Shown here piece after piece: positions 24,030 to 32,982 of a DNA stretch of 64,000 nt. The stretch covers positions 620,001 to 684,000 of the forward strand of contig NZ_JAPDNQ010000002.1 of the NCBI RefSeq assembly GCF_025989145.1, read 5' to 3'. Under the pieces are notes generated by a model that was not told the origin of the DNA, searched no databases, and worked only from the letters and a program-made list of their open reading frames with translations. Positions within the stretch are counted from its first letter, which is position 1, and each line of letters opens with the position of its first letter. Position numbers and translations under genes: made by a program. The DNA comes from Microbacterium sp. SSM24 (GTDB lineage Bacteria > Actinomycetota > Actinomycetes > Actinomycetales > Microbacteriaceae).

Positions 24030-25289
24030 TCAGGCGCGGACTTGTCCGACGCCTCGCGCGAGCCACTTCGTGCTGGTGAGCTCGGTGAGGCCCATGGGCC
24101 CGCGCGCGTGCAGCTTCTGCGTCGAGATCCCGACCTCGGCGCCGAAGCCGAACTCGCTCCCGTCGGTGAAGCGCGTCGACGCGTTGGCCATGACGACGGC
24201 GGAGTCCACCTCTGCCAGGAAGCGCTCGGCGTTGGCCTCATCCCGGGTGATGATCGACTCGGTGTGGTGGGTCGAGTAGCGCCGGATGTGGTCGAGCGCC
24301 TCATCGAGGTCGTCGACGACGCGCACCGCGATGTCGAGGCTCAGGTACTCGGCCTGCCAGTCCTCCTCGGTCGCGGGCACGACCCCCTCGGCGAGGGCCG
24401 CGACGACGGCATCCCCGTGCACGGTCACCCCCCGCTCGCGCAAGGCGGCGACGACCGGCGGAACGAGGCTGGGGGCGGCATCCGCCAGCACCAGCACGGT
24501 CTCGACGGAGTTGCACACGCTCGGGCGCTGGACCTTCGCGTTCACGACGATGTCGCGCGCCCAGTCCAGGGGCGCACTCGCGTCCAGCACGATGTGGACG
24601 ACTCCCGCGCCGGTCTCGATGACGGGCACGGATGACTCGGTGACGACGGTCTCGATGAGCTGTGCGCTTCCGCGGGGCACGAGCACGTCGACCACGCCGC
24701 GAGCCTGCATGAGCTCGCGCGCACCCTCGCGACCGAACTCGTCGACCGTCTGGATCGCCTCGGGATCGATCCCCTGCTCGGCGAGGGCGCCGCGCATGGC
24801 ACGCACCAGTGCCGCGTTGGTCTTCTCGGCGGCCGACCCCCCGCGGAGCACGACCGCGTTACCCGAACGCAGAGCCAGCGCGGCGATGTCGACGGTGACG
24901 TTCGGCCGGGCCTCATAGATCGAGCCGACCACACCGAAGGGCACAGCGATCTTGGTCAGCTCCACGCCGTTGGCGAGCGTCCTCTCGTCGAGGACCCGTC
25001 CCACAGGATCGGGCAGCGCCGCGATGTCGCGCACCGCCGCCGCCAGCGCGGCGACACGCGGCTCGTCGAGGCGCAGCCGGTCCTGCAGTGCGACGGACAG
25101 ACCGGTCGCCCGGCCGCGCTCGAGATCCTCGGCGTTGGCGGCGACCACGGCCGGCGCGGACTGCTCGATCGCGTCGGCGATGGCGTGGAGCGCCTCGCGC
25201 TTGCGCGCGTCGTCGAGAAGACCGACGCTGCGGGAGGCCTCTTTGGCGAGCAGCATCCGTTCGCGGGCGGTCGTGGCCGTGGTGGTCAT
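24030..25289 (-). CDS. proA: Gamma-glutamyl phosphate reductase
   Basis: Second enzyme of proline synthesis, reducing gamma-glutamyl phosphate with NADPH to glutamate semialdehyde. The 419-residue protein carries IAVPFGVVGSIYEARPNVTVD, LRSGNAVVLRGGSAAEKTN, the catalytic Cys in KVQRPSVCNSVETVL and the C-terminal STRFTDGSEFGFGAEVGIST. The ATG follows TAAACT by six bases, indicating a leaderless transcript separate from proB, whose stop lies nine bases upstream. Confidence 0.96.
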   Translation of the reverse strand: MTTTATTARERMLLAKEASRSVGLLDDARKREALHAIADAIEQSAPAVVAANAEDLERGRATGLSVALQDRLRLDEPRVAALAAAVRDIAALPDPVGRVLDERTLANGVELTKIAVPFGVVGSIYEARPNVTVDIAALALRSGNAVVLRGGSAAEKTNAALVRAMRGALAEQGIDPEAIQTVDEFGREGARELMQARGVVDVLVPRGSAQLIETVVTESSVPVIETGAGVVHIVLDASAPLDWARDIVVNAKVQRPSVCNSVETVLVLADAAPSLVPPVVAALRERGVTVHGDAVVAALAEGVVPATEEDWQAEYLSLDIAVRVVDDLDEALDHIRRYSTHHTESIITRDEANAERFLAEVDSAVVMANASTRFTDGSEFGFGAEVGISTQKLHARGPMGLTELTSTKWLARGVGQVRA

Positions 25290-25298
25290 CCGCCCAGT

Positions 25299-26129
25299 TT
25301 ATCGATGGGCGGTGCGCACCGGACCGGTCGCGGCGGGCGCCGTCGGCTCGGGGTTCGGCTGGAACCACGTTCCGATCTCAGCGCCGGTGAGCGCCTCGTC
25401 CACGAGATCCGCGCTCGTGACGAGGACTCCGATACCGGATGCCGCAGCCAGCCTCGCCGCGGACACCTTCGTGGCGGCGCCCCCGGTGCCGACGCTGTTG
25501 ACGACGACGGAGCCGAACTCGAACCCGTGGAGGTCATCCCCGTACGCCACATGCGGGATGGGGACGGCTCCCGGCTCGTCCGGCGGTCGCGTGTACAGGC
25601 ACTCGATATCGCTGAGGAGCACGAGCGCATCCGCGCCGATCAGCTGGGCAACGAGTGCCGCGAGCCGGTCGTTGTCGCCGAAGCGGATCTCGTGGGTGGC
25701 GACGGTGTCGTTCTCGTTGACGATCGGCAGGATCCGCAGGCCCAGCAGCCGTTCCATCGCGCGGCGCGCATTGGACCGGTGCGTCGGGTTCTCGAGGTCG
25801 CCGGCGGTGAGCAGCACCTGCCCGGCCACGATCTGGAACGGTCGCAGCGCAGCCTGGTAGCGGTAGATGAGGACGTTCTGCCCCACCGCGGCCGCCGCCT
25901 GCTGGGTGGCGAGATCGCTGGGACGCGCGTCGAGCATCAAGTAGGGCATCCCGGTCGCGATCGCGCCGGACGAGACCAGGACGACCTCGGTGCCGCGACC
26001 GTGCGCCGCAGCGAGGGCGTCGACGATCGGCCCGATCTTCTCCGTGTTCTCGCCGCTGATGGACGACGAGCCGACCTTCACGACCACGCGGCGTGCCGAC
26101 GCGAGGCTCTCGCGCTCGATCACGCTCAC
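25299..26129 (-). CDS. proB: Glutamate 5-kinase, short form without PUA domain
   Basis: First enzyme of proline synthesis. The 276-residue protein has the amino-acid kinase fold: [52 protein letters not shown] and [17 protein letters not shown]. It ends just after this domain, so the C-terminal PUA domain of the 367-residue E. coli enzyme is missing. GTG 26129 overlaps the obg stop (GTGA); GTG 26123 two codons later is possible. It is the last gene of the rplU-rpmA-obg-proB series. Confidence 0.94.
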   Translation of the reverse strand: MSVIERESLASARRVVVKVGSSSISGENTEKIGPIVDALAAAHGRGTEVVLVSSGAIATGMPYLMLDARPSDLATQQAAAAVGQNVLIYRYQAALRPFQIVAGQVLLTAGDLENPTHRSNARRAMERLLGLRILPIVNENDTVATHEIRFGDNDRLAALVAQLIGADALVLLSDIECLYTRPPDEPGAVPIPHVAYGDDLHGFEFGSVVVNSVGTGGAATKVSAARLAAASGIGVLVTSADLVDEALTGAEIGTWFQPNPEPTAPAATGPVRTAHR

Positions 26130-27637
26130 GCGTCGTCGCCCTCGTCGTCCCAACGGGGTCCGGCGATGCGTTCGGACTCGAGCTCCGCACGAGCCTCGGC
26201 CTTGGCATCCATCATGTCGTGGTAGCGCTCGCGGCGCTCGGACGTCGTGCGCCGCGAGCTCTGGAGCAGGCGGGGATCGGTACCGCGCGGCGCCGTCGCG
26301 AGCTCGGCCGTCGACTTGACGGACGGCTCCCAGTCGAAGATGATCCCGTCGCCCTCGCCGATGACCACCGTCGCCCCGGGTGTCGCCCCGGAGCGGAACA
26401 GCTCGTCCTCGACGCCCAGCTTCTCGAGCCGGTCGGCGAGATAGCCGACGGCCTCTTCGTTCTGGAAGTCGGTCTGCTGCACCCATCGCAGGGGCTTCTC
26501 GCCGAGGATCCGGTAGATGTTGCCGTACGTGCCGCCCTCGACGCGGATCCAGAACTCCTTCTGCGACCCCTTGGGACGGATGACGATGCGCTCGGGCGCG
26601 GGCGCCTTCGCCAGCTCGACACGATGCGCCGCGACGATGTCGCCGAGCGCGAACGTCAGCTGGCGAAGACCTTCGTGGCTCACCGTCGAGATCTCGAACA
26701 CCCGGAAACCGCGCGCTTCGAGCTCGGGACGGACGAGGTCGGCGAGATCCTTCGCCTCGGGGACGTCGACCTTGTTCAGGGCGATCAGCTGCGGGCGGTC
26801 GAGCAGCGGGGTCTGACCCTCGGGAACCGGGTAGGCGCCCAGCTCGGCGAGGATCACGTCGAGGTCGGTGAGCGGATCACGGCCGGGATCGAGGGTCGCA
26901 CAGTCGAGCACGTGGACGAGCGCAGTGCAGCGCTCGACGTGGCGGAGGAATTCGAGGCCGAGGCCCTTGCCCTCGCTCGCGCCTTCGATCAGTCCGGGGA
27001 CGTCGGCGACCGTGTACCGGGTGTCGCCGGCCTGCACGACTCCGAGGTTGGGGTGGAGCGTGGTGAACGGGTAGTCCGCGATCTTGGGCCGAGCGGCCGA
27101 GATCGCCGCGATGAGGCTGGACTTGCCGGCGGACGGGAAGCCGACGAGCGCGACATCCGCCACCGTCTTCAGTTCGAGGAGGACGTCGCCCTCCCACCCG
27201 GGAGTGCCGAGCAGGGCGAAGCCGGGGGCCTTGCGCTTGGGGTTGGCCAGCGTCGCGTTGCCGAGACCGCCGATGCCGCCCGGAGCGACCACGAACCGCA
27301 TTCCGGCGTCGATCATGTCGACGAGCGTCTCGCCCTCGGAATCCTTCACCACGGTGCCCACCGGGACGGCGAGCTCGAGCGCCTCGCCCGCGGCGCCGGA
27401 GCGGTGGTCGCCCATGCCGAAGCCGCCGTTGCCTCCGGCGCGGTGCGGCGAGTGGTGGTACGAGAGGAGCGTCGTCACCTGAGGGTCGGCGACGAGCACG
27501 ATGTCGCCGCCATGACCACCGTTGCCGCCGTCGGGGCCGGCCAGCGGCTTGAACTTCTCGCGCTTGACCGACACGCAGCCGTTGCCGCCCTTGCCGGCGC
27601 GCAGATGCAGCGTCACACGATCGACGAACGTGACCAT
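26126..27637 (-). CDS. obg: Obg-family GTPase
   Basis: Essential ribosome-assembly GTPase. The 503-residue protein has the Gly-rich Obg fold at residues 1-158 ([15 protein letters not shown]), the G domain with GFPSAGKSS (P-loop), DVPGL and NKVD, and a C-terminal Obg-specific (OCT) domain ending in [15 protein letters not shown], followed by an acidic/basic tail usual in Actinobacteria. GGGGG precedes the ATG. It follows rpmA after a hairpin. Confidence 0.96.
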   Translation of the reverse strand: MVTFVDRVTLHLRAGKGGNGCVSVKREKFKPLAGPDGGNGGHGGDIVLVADPQVTTLLSYHHSPHRAGGNGGFGMGDHRSGAAGEALELAVPVGTVVKDSEGETLVDMIDAGMRFVVAPGGIGGLGNATLANPKRKAPGFALLGTPGWEGDVLLELKTVADVALVGFPSAGKSSLIAAISAARPKIADYPFTTLHPNLGVVQAGDTRYTVADVPGLIEGASEGKGLGLEFLRHVERCTALVHVLDCATLDPGRDPLTDLDVILAELGAYPVPEGQTPLLDRPQLIALNKVDVPEAKDLADLVRPELEARGFRVFEISTVSHEGLRQLTFALGDIVAAHRVELAKAPAPERIVIRPKGSQKEFWIRVEGGTYGNIYRILGEKPLRWVQQTDFQNEEAVGYLADRLEKLGVEDELFRSGATPGATVVIGEGDGIIFDWEPSVKSTAELATAPRGTDPRLLQSSRRTTSERRERYHDMMDAKAEARAELESERIAGPRWDDEGDDA

Positions 27638-27684
27638 GTGTTCCCCCTCACGAAGCGGTCTGGGTCAGGCCCAGAGTAAAGGGA

Positions 27685-27710
27685 AAGGGGCGAGCCGAAG
27701 CCCGCCCCTT
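27685..27710 (-). terminator. Hairpin between rpmA and obg
   Basis: On the minus strand an AAGGGGCG/CGCCCCTT stem with a TTCGG-containing loop lies after the rpmA stop, followed by a T-rich TTTCCCTTT. It is probably a partial terminator that lets ribosomal protein mRNA exceed obg mRNA. Confidence 0.65.
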
Positions 27711-27735
27711 CCTCGAAAAATGCGCAGCGCGTGGA

Positions 27736-27993
27736 TTACTCCGCGGCCGCCACGATGTTGACGACCTTGCGGCCGCCCTTCTGACCGAACTCGACCGCGC
27801 CCGCTGCGAGAGCGAACAGCGTGTCGTCGCCACCGCGACCGACGTTGGCGCCGGGGTGGAAGTGGGTGCCGCGCTGACGGACGATGATCTCGCCGGCGAG
27901 GACCTTCTGGCCGCCGAAGCGCTTCACGCCCAGTCGCTGAGCGTTGGAGTCACGACCGTTACGGGTGGAGCTTGCGCCCTTTTTGTGTGCCAT
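27736..27993 (-). CDS. rpmA: 50S ribosomal protein L27
   Basis: An 85-residue L27 with the N-terminal tail [16 protein letters not shown] and the conserved [23 protein letters not shown] core followed by GTHFHPG. The mature N-terminus reaches the peptidyl-transferase centre. It lies 20 bases after rplU. Confidence 0.98.
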   Translation of the reverse strand: MAHKKGASSTRNGRDSNAQRLGVKRFGGQKVLAGEIIVRQRGTHFHPGANVGRGGDDTLFALAAGAVEFGQKGGRKVVNIVAAAE

Positions 27994-28013
27994 CTCTGCG
28001 TCTCTTCCTGGAC

Positions 28014-28322
28014 TTACTTGATGCCGGTGACCTTGACGCGCGTGAGGTCCTGACGGTGCCCCTGGCGCTTCTTGTAACCGGTCTTGTTCTTGAACTTCTG
28101 GATCACGATCTTCGGGCCGCGCTCCTCGCCGAGAACCTCGGCGGTGACGGTCACCTTCGCGAGCTTGTCGGCATCGGTCGTGACGGTGTCTCCGTCGACG
28201 TGGAGCACGACGGGCAGCTCGATCGAGTCGCCGATCTTCGCCTTCTGGCGGTCGAGCACGACGATGGTGCCGACCTGCACCTTCTCCTGCCGGCCACCGG
28301 CGCGCACAACTGCGTAAACCAC
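28014..28322 (-). CDS. rplU: 50S ribosomal protein L21
   Basis: A 102-residue L21 from GTG 28322: [17 protein letters not shown] at the start, [10 protein letters not shown] in the middle and the C-terminal [16 protein letters not shown] signature. A longer reading frame extends upstream, but AGGTG at a normal distance and the family's fixed N-terminus place the start here. It heads the rplU-rpmA-obg-proB unit. Confidence 0.97.
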   Translation of the reverse strand: MVYAVVRAGGRQEKVQVGTIVVLDRQKAKIGDSIELPVVLHVDGDTVTTDADKLAKVTVTAEVLGEERGPKIVIQKFKNKTGYKKRQGHRQDLTRVKVTGIK

Positions 28323-28516
28323 TTCACACCTGTTTCTACTGGATTGGAGCGCACGGCTCCGGTTGTCTTTGCGAGACTCTGCCCTTGCGAGAAGAGGAAG
28401 TCCTGGTGCGGCAGCGACGGCTCCAGCGGGCTGCTGAGCCTGTCGGGCATCGCCATCATCCTGCGAAACGGGACGCACCAAAGGACTACTTTACCGGATG
28501 CTGCGACCAACGGCAA
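28323..28516 (-). promoter_or_regulatory. rplU promoter and 5' leader
   Basis: On the minus strand TTGCCG (28511-28516) and TAAAGT (28488-28493) are 17 bases apart, a good housekeeping promoter. The start would be near 28481, giving a leader of about 160 nt before L21. This length could hold an autogenous control structure, but I did not identify a known leader motif. Confidence 0.65.
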
Positions 28517-28564
28517 AAGCGCGACCAGACCGTGTCGCGCGCGCCGTCTTTGTAGGATCGCGGA

Positions 28565-28840
28565 GTGGCGATCCTCATAGACGATCCGCGCTGGCCGGCG
28601 CACGGCCGACTCTGGGCGCACCTCGTGAGCGATTCGGATCTCGACGAGCTCCACGCGTTCGCCGCAGCGAACGGCATCCCCCGTCGCGGCTTCGACCGCG
28701 ACCACTACGACGTCCCCGATGAGGCGCACGCACGCCTCGTCGCGGCCGGCGCCGAGCACGTCAGCGGCCACGAGCTGGTGCGCCGCCTGATCGCCTCAGG
28801 ACTCCGCATCACCGCGCGGGAGCGCCGCGCCGGCCGCTAG
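28565..28840 (+). CDS. DUF4031 domain protein
   Basis: A 91-residue protein of the DUF4031 family, recognised from the start MAILIDDPRWPAHGRLWAHLVSD (conserved across actinobacteria), GFDRDHYDVPDEAHARLV and the Arg-rich C-terminus. The family's role is unknown; several conserved Asp, His and Trp residues sit in the first third. TAGGAT lies six bases before the GTG, so it is leaderless. It is convergent with rne. Confidence 0.85.
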   Translation: MAILIDDPRWPAHGRLWAHLVSDSDLDELHAFAAANGIPRRGFDRDHYDVPDEAHARLVAAGAEHVSGHELVRRLIASGLRITARERRAGR

Positions 28841-28854
28841 CCGGCGCGACGACG

Positions 28855-31227
28855 TCACTCCTCGTTCGGCGTGTGCGCCACCGGCGTGCCCGTGAGGGCG
28901 GCGGTGGTGACCCGGCGACGCGAACGGCCCTGACCCGGTGCCTTCGGCTCGGGGAGAGCGCTGAGCACGGAGTCGAGCAGCATGTCCGTCTCGGTCTTCG
29001 GCACGGGCTTGGCCTTGGCCGACTCGCCGCGCTTCTTGCGCGCCTTCTTCGGCCGTTCCACCGGCGGTTCCGCGACAGCGGCCGCTTCGACGGGGACCTC
29101 GTCGTGGTGATGAATGGTGGATGCCGCGATCTGCGCGAGCGCGGACTTCGCGCCCTCGGTGATCACATGTGTGCCGTTGGAGCCGCCGCCGGCGCTCGGC
29201 TGCTGGGCGCCGCCGCGCTGACGTCGACCCGAGGACGACGACGATCCGGCCGAAGCCTGAGATCCGCGGTGCTTCACGACCGGGTCGTGGTGCACGATGA
29301 CGCCACGTCCCGCGCACACCTCGCACGCCTCGCTGAAGGTCTCGAGCAGGCCGAGTCCGAGCTTCTTGCGCGTCATCTGGACGAGTCCGAGAGAGGTCAC
29401 CTCGGCGACCTGGTGCTTCGTACGGTCGCGGCTCAGGCACTCGACGAGACGGCGCAGCACGAGATCCCGGTTGGATTCGAGCACCATGTCGATGAAGTCG
29501 ACGACGATGATGCCGCCGATGTCGCGCAGGCGCAGCTGGCGCACGATCTCCTCGGCCGCCTCGAGGTTGTTCTTGGTGACGGTCTCTTCGAGGTTTCCGC
29601 CGGAGCCGACGAACTTGCCCGTGTTGACGTCGACGACGGTCATCGCCTCGGTGCGGTCGATCACGAGCGAGCCGCCCGACGGCAGCCACACCTTGCGGTC
29701 CAGCGCCTTCTCGATCTGCTCCGTCACGCGGAACTGGTCGAACGGGTCGCGATCGCCCTCGTAGGCCTCGACGCGCTCGAGCAGGTCGGGCGCGACGCTC
29801 TCGACGTACTTCGTGATCGTGTGGTGCGCGTCCTCGCCCTGGATGAGCATCCTCGAGAAGTCCTCGTTGAAGACGTCGCGCACGATCTTGACCAGCAGGT
29901 CGGGCTCGGAGTGCAGCAGCGCGGGAGCCTGGATCGACTGGACCTGCGTGCTGATGTGCTCCCACTGGCTGGTGAGCCGCTGGACGTCGCGCGTCAGCTG
30001 TTCCTCGGTGGCGCCCTCGGCCGCGGTGCGCACGATCACGCCCGAGGACTCCGGGAGCACCTCCTTGAGGATCTTCTTCAGGCGAGCGCGCTCGGTGTCG
30101 GGAAGCTTGCGCGAGATGCCGTTCATGGCGCCGCCGGGCACGTACACCAGGTAGCGGCCGGGGAGCGATATCTGGCTCGTGAGACGGGCGCCCTTGTGGC
30201 CGACCGGATCCTTCGTGACCTGCACGAGCACCCTGTCGCCGGACTTCAGCGCGAGCTCGATGCGGCGCGGCTGGTTGCCGGTCTCGACCGCATCCCAGTC
30301 GACCTCGCCCGAGTACAGCACCGCGTTGCGGCCGCGGCCGATGTCGACGAACGCCGCCTCCATGCTCGGGAGCACGTTTTGCACGCGGCCGAGGTAGACG
30401 TTGCCGATGAGCGAGGCGTCCTGGTTGCGCGCGACGTAGTGCTCGACGAGCACGTTGTCTTCGAGCACCGCGATCTGGATGCGGCCGTTCTTGGACCGCA
30501 CGATCATCACGCGGTCGACCGACTCGCGGCGCGCGAGGAACTCCGCCTCGGTCACCACGGCGCGGCGGCGACCGGCCTCGCGGCCGTCACGACGGCGCTG
30601 CTTCTTCGCCTCGAGACGCGTGGAGCCCTTGATGCGCTGCGGCTCGGTGATGAGCTCGACGGCGCGCTGACGAGGCTGCGACGGCTCGGATGCCTCGTCC
30701 CGGCCCTCTCCCCCGCGACGGCGGCTGCGACGGCGTGAGGAGGTCGACTGCTCGTGCTCCTGTTCGGGCTCGGCGTCGGGGACCGCGGGAAGGGCGATCA
30801 CCTCGGGGGCGTAGAACAGGAGCTGCGTCGACACCGCCGACACGAACACCTCGGGCAGCAGGCCCAGCGAGACCGCCGTGGCGGGAGCGTCGGGCTCGGG
30901 CTCAGCGGCGGGAGCCTCGGGCTCGGCGGCCTCAGCGGCCGGCGCCTCGGGCTCAGCGGCCGGCGCCTCGGGCTCGGCGGCGGGCGCCTCCGGCTCGACG
31001 ACCGGGGCCTCGAGTGCGGATGTCTCTGTCTCGGCGACGTCGGGAGCGGCATCCGCTTCCGGCGCGTCGGTGGTCGGCGCCGGGGCGCCTTCTTCGTATA
31101 CCTCGACCGCTTCGATCACCGCGTCGGTCTCGGCCGCGGCGAGATCGTCGCCCGCTGCGTCTGGCGCTAGCGGGGCATCCGATCCGGTCTGCGGGGTGAG
31201 GTCTTCATCGTTGCCATCGGCCATCAC
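28855..31227 (-). CDS. rne: Ribonuclease E/G family endoribonuclease
   Basis: Endoribonuclease for rRNA maturation and mRNA decay. The 790-residue protein has an acidic low-complexity N-terminal arm (1-125), an S1 domain (about 275-345, NVYLGRVQNVLPSMEAAFVD), the RNase H-like/DNase I-like core with DRTEAMTVVDVNTGKFVG and VVDFIDM carrying the catalytic Asp pair, the zinc-link CxxC in CEVCAGRG, and a basic Lys/Arg-rich C-terminal tail. Extensions on both sides of the core are the usual actinobacterial layout. GTG 31227 has GGAG seven bases upstream; ATG 31224 follows directly. Confidence 0.95.
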   Translation of the reverse strand: MMADGNDEDLTPQTGSDAPLAPDAAGDDLAAAETDAVIEAVEVYEEGAPAPTTDAPEADAAPDVAETETSALEAPVVEPEAPAAEPEAPAAEPEAPAAEAAEPEAPAAEPEPDAPATAVSLGLLPEVFVSAVSTQLLFYAPEVIALPAVPDAEPEQEHEQSTSSRRRSRRRGGEGRDEASEPSQPRQRAVELITEPQRIKGSTRLEAKKQRRRDGREAGRRRAVVTEAEFLARRESVDRVMIVRSKNGRIQIAVLEDNVLVEHYVARNQDASLIGNVYLGRVQNVLPSMEAAFVDIGRGRNAVLYSGEVDWDAVETGNQPRRIELALKSGDRVLVQVTKDPVGHKGARLTSQISLPGRYLVYVPGGAMNGISRKLPDTERARLKKILKEVLPESSGVIVRTAAEGATEEQLTRDVQRLTSQWEHISTQVQSIQAPALLHSEPDLLVKIVRDVFNEDFSRMLIQGEDAHHTITKYVESVAPDLLERVEAYEGDRDPFDQFRVTEQIEKALDRKVWLPSGGSLVIDRTEAMTVVDVNTGKFVGSGGNLEETVTKNNLEAAEEIVRQLRLRDIGGIIVVDFIDMVLESNRDLVLRRLVECLSRDRTKHQVAEVTSLGLVQMTRKKLGLGLLETFSEACEVCAGRGVIVHHDPVVKHRGSQASAGSSSSSGRRQRGGAQQPSAGGGSNGTHVITEGAKSALAQIAASTIHHHDEVPVEAAAVAEPPVERPKKARKKRGESAKAKPVPKTETDMLLDSVLSALPEPKAPGQGRSRRRVTTAALTGTPVAHTPNEE
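30898..30996 (-). repeat. In-frame 21-bp tandem repeat in rne (EPEAPAA)
   Basis: Residues 78-108 of RNase E contain four copies of EPEAPAA, three of them perfectly adjacent, encoded by near-identical 21-bp units. It is a low-complexity acidic linker likely to vary in copy number between strains. Confidence 0.85.
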
Positions 31228-31530
31228 TGGCTTGCTCCCTGCGGGTCGGCTCCGCGCGCCGCCCGGCGAAATCTCTTGCGGTGCCGCACCTGCGGTGCCG
31301 CGAACTCACTCGGTCTGCAACGGGTTCCCGGCTCATGCGGCGGGAGCTCTCGCTGCCAAGGGCATTCGTCGCCCTGAAGTCTTCTGGTGATGAGCGTCGC
31401 GGCGCGGCCGCGGCACATCGGAGACCATTATCGCACTTTCGCCCGCCGAATGCTCGTCGGCGGCGCGCCGGTGATTTGGCACGGCCCGGTACGCGGCATC
31501 CGCTCAGCCCCCGATGCCATAATCCGGAGC
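31228..31530. promoter_or_regulatory. Divergent region between rne and the VKOR gene
   Basis: About 300 bases without a credible gene. GATAAT on the minus strand (31428-31433) is a good -10 for rne and would give a leader near 195 nt, consistent with the long autoregulated leaders known for RNase E genes. On the other side CATAAT (31518-31523) is seven bases before the VKOR ATG. Confidence 0.5.
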
Positions 31531-32133
31531 ATGCCCGAGACCCCCTCGCACCCGCGTCACACGGTCATGGCCGTGTGGCTCATCATCGCCGGCGCGATCG
31601 GCTGGTGGGCGGCCTTCTCGCTGACGATGGAGCGCCTCCACCTCCTGGCGGATCCTGACGCGATCGCCTCGTGCGACTTCAGCATCCTGGTGCAGTGCAC
31701 CGCGAACCTCGAGTCGTGGCAGGGCAGCGTGTTCGGCTTCCCCAACCCGATCCTCGGCCTCACCGGGTGGGTGGCGCCGATCGTCGTCGGCGTCGCGATG
31801 CTCGCGGGCGCACGGTTCGCGCGCTGGTTCTGGTGGCTGTTCGAACTCGGGATGCTGTGCGCGTTCGTCTTCGTGATCTGGCTGATCGCGCAGAGCATCT
31901 TCGTGCTGGGCACCCTGTGCCCGTGGTGCATGGTCACGTGGATCGTCACGATCCCGACGTTCTACGTCGTCACCCTCCACGTGCTGCGCGCCGGGTTCGT
32001 CCCCGTCGGACCCCGCGCGCGCCGCCGCGCCGAGGCGCTCATGGGATGGGTGCCCCTGATGGCGGTCGTCAGCTACGCGATCATCGCCGTGATCGCCCAG
32101 ATCCGTCTGGACGTGCTCGGGAACCTCTTCTAG
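31531..32133 (+). CDS. Vitamin K epoxide reductase (VKOR) family quinone reductase
   Basis: Integral membrane protein of 200 residues that in Actinobacteria passes electrons from a DsbA-like oxidase to menaquinone during disulfide formation. Four to five transmembrane helices, the loop Cys pair Cys48 and Cys56 (ASCDFSILVQC) and the redox-active CPWC at 130-133 are all present. There is no fused thioredoxin domain, so a separate partner is needed; none is in the window. The start at 31531 rather than the longer frame is set by CATAAT seven bases before the ATG. Confidence 0.9.
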   Translation: MPETPSHPRHTVMAVWLIIAGAIGWWAAFSLTMERLHLLADPDAIASCDFSILVQCTANLESWQGSVFGFPNPILGLTGWVAPIVVGVAMLAGARFARWFWWLFELGMLCAFVFVIWLIAQSIFVLGTLCPWCMVTWIVTIPTFYVVTLHVLRAGFVPVGPRARRRAEALMGWVPLMAVVSYAIIAVIAQIRLDVLGNLF

Positions 32134-32139
32134 CGCGCG

Positions 32140-32553
32140 TCAGAACCAGATGCCGAGCTCGCGGGCCGCGGATTCCGGGCTGTCGGACCCGTGCACGAGG
32201 TTCTGCTGCACCTTGAGGCCCCAGTCGCGGCCGAGGTCGCCGCGGATCGTGCCGGGCGCCGCGGTGGTCGGATCGGTGGTGCCGGCGAGCGAGCGGAAGC
32301 CCTCGATCACGCGGTTGCCGGCGAGGCGGATCGCCACGGAGGGTCCCGACATCATGAACTCGAGGAGCGGCTCGTAGAACGGCTTCCCCTCGTGCTCGGC
32401 GTAGTGCCGCTCGAGGGTGCCGCGGTCCGGCTCGACGAGGCGGATGTCGACGAGCGAATAGCCCTTCGCCTCGATGCGGGCGAGGATCGCGCCCGTCAGG
32501 CCGCGCGCGACTCCGTCGGGCTTGACGAGGACGAGGGTCTCTTCGGTGGCCAT
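32140..32553 (-). CDS. ndk: Nucleoside diphosphate kinase
   Basis: Transfers gamma-phosphate between nucleoside triphosphates and diphosphates through a phospho-His. The 137-residue protein begins with TLVLVKPDGVARG, has the YAEHEGKPFY and RGDLGRDWG segments and the active-site NLVHGSDSPESA. GGAG precedes the ATG. It is the last gene of the ileS-folC-DUF4233-ndk run. Confidence 0.97.
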   Translation of the reverse strand: MATEETLVLVKPDGVARGLTGAILARIEAKGYSLVDIRLVEPDRGTLERHYAEHEGKPFYEPLLEFMMSGPSVAIRLAGNRVIEGFRSLAGTTDPTTAAPGTIRGDLGRDWGLKVQQNLVHGSDSPESAARELGIWF

Positions 32554-32574
32554 GGAGGTCTCCGTTTCCGCCGG

Positions 32575-32982
32575 TCAGGCTTCTTCTGCAGGGTTCGCCG
32601 CGAGTCGGGCGTTGCGCCGGTCGAGGGCCGCTCCCTTGATCGTCGCATATGCGTACATGCCGCCGAAAATGAGGGCGACGATCGCCAGCGACGGCACGAG
32701 GAACGCCCCGAGCGCCACGACCACCTGCAGCACCCAGCCGAGGGCGATCCCCCACGCGTATCGCAGGAAGCGCGTCGTCAGGATCATGAGGACGGCGACC
32801 ACCGTGCCGGCGACGATCCCCCACCACGGCGCGATGGGCTCGGGCAGCGCGCGCAGGCCGTAGATCACCAGCCCGCCCAGGAACGCGATGATCGACTCGA
32901 AGGCGAGGACGATCGATGCGAGGGACTCGGCCGCCCCACGGGGCCGGCGCGTCCGGGGCGCGGGAGTCTCGGCGGCGCTCAC
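32575..32982 (-). CDS. DUF4233 small membrane protein
   Basis: A 135-residue protein with four predicted membrane helices (about 22-45, 50-68, 75-92, 95-115) and a basic N-terminus and C-terminus; such DUF4233 proteins are encoded next to folC and ndk throughout Actinobacteria. GTG 32982 overlaps the folC stop (GTGA), so expression is coupled. Function unknown. Confidence 0.85.
   Translation of the reverse strand: MSAAETPAPRTRRPRGAAESLASIVLAFESIIAFLGGLVIYGLRALPEPIAPWWGIVAGTVVAVLMILTTRFLRYAWGIALGWVLQVVVALGAFLVPSLAIVALIFGGMYAYATIKGAALDRRNARLAANPAEEA

Noticed and set aside
28014..28481. N-terminally extended L21 of 155 residues
   Set aside because: The extra 53 residues are unlike any L21, lie in the leader downstream of a good promoter, and GTG 28322 has its own ribosome-binding site.
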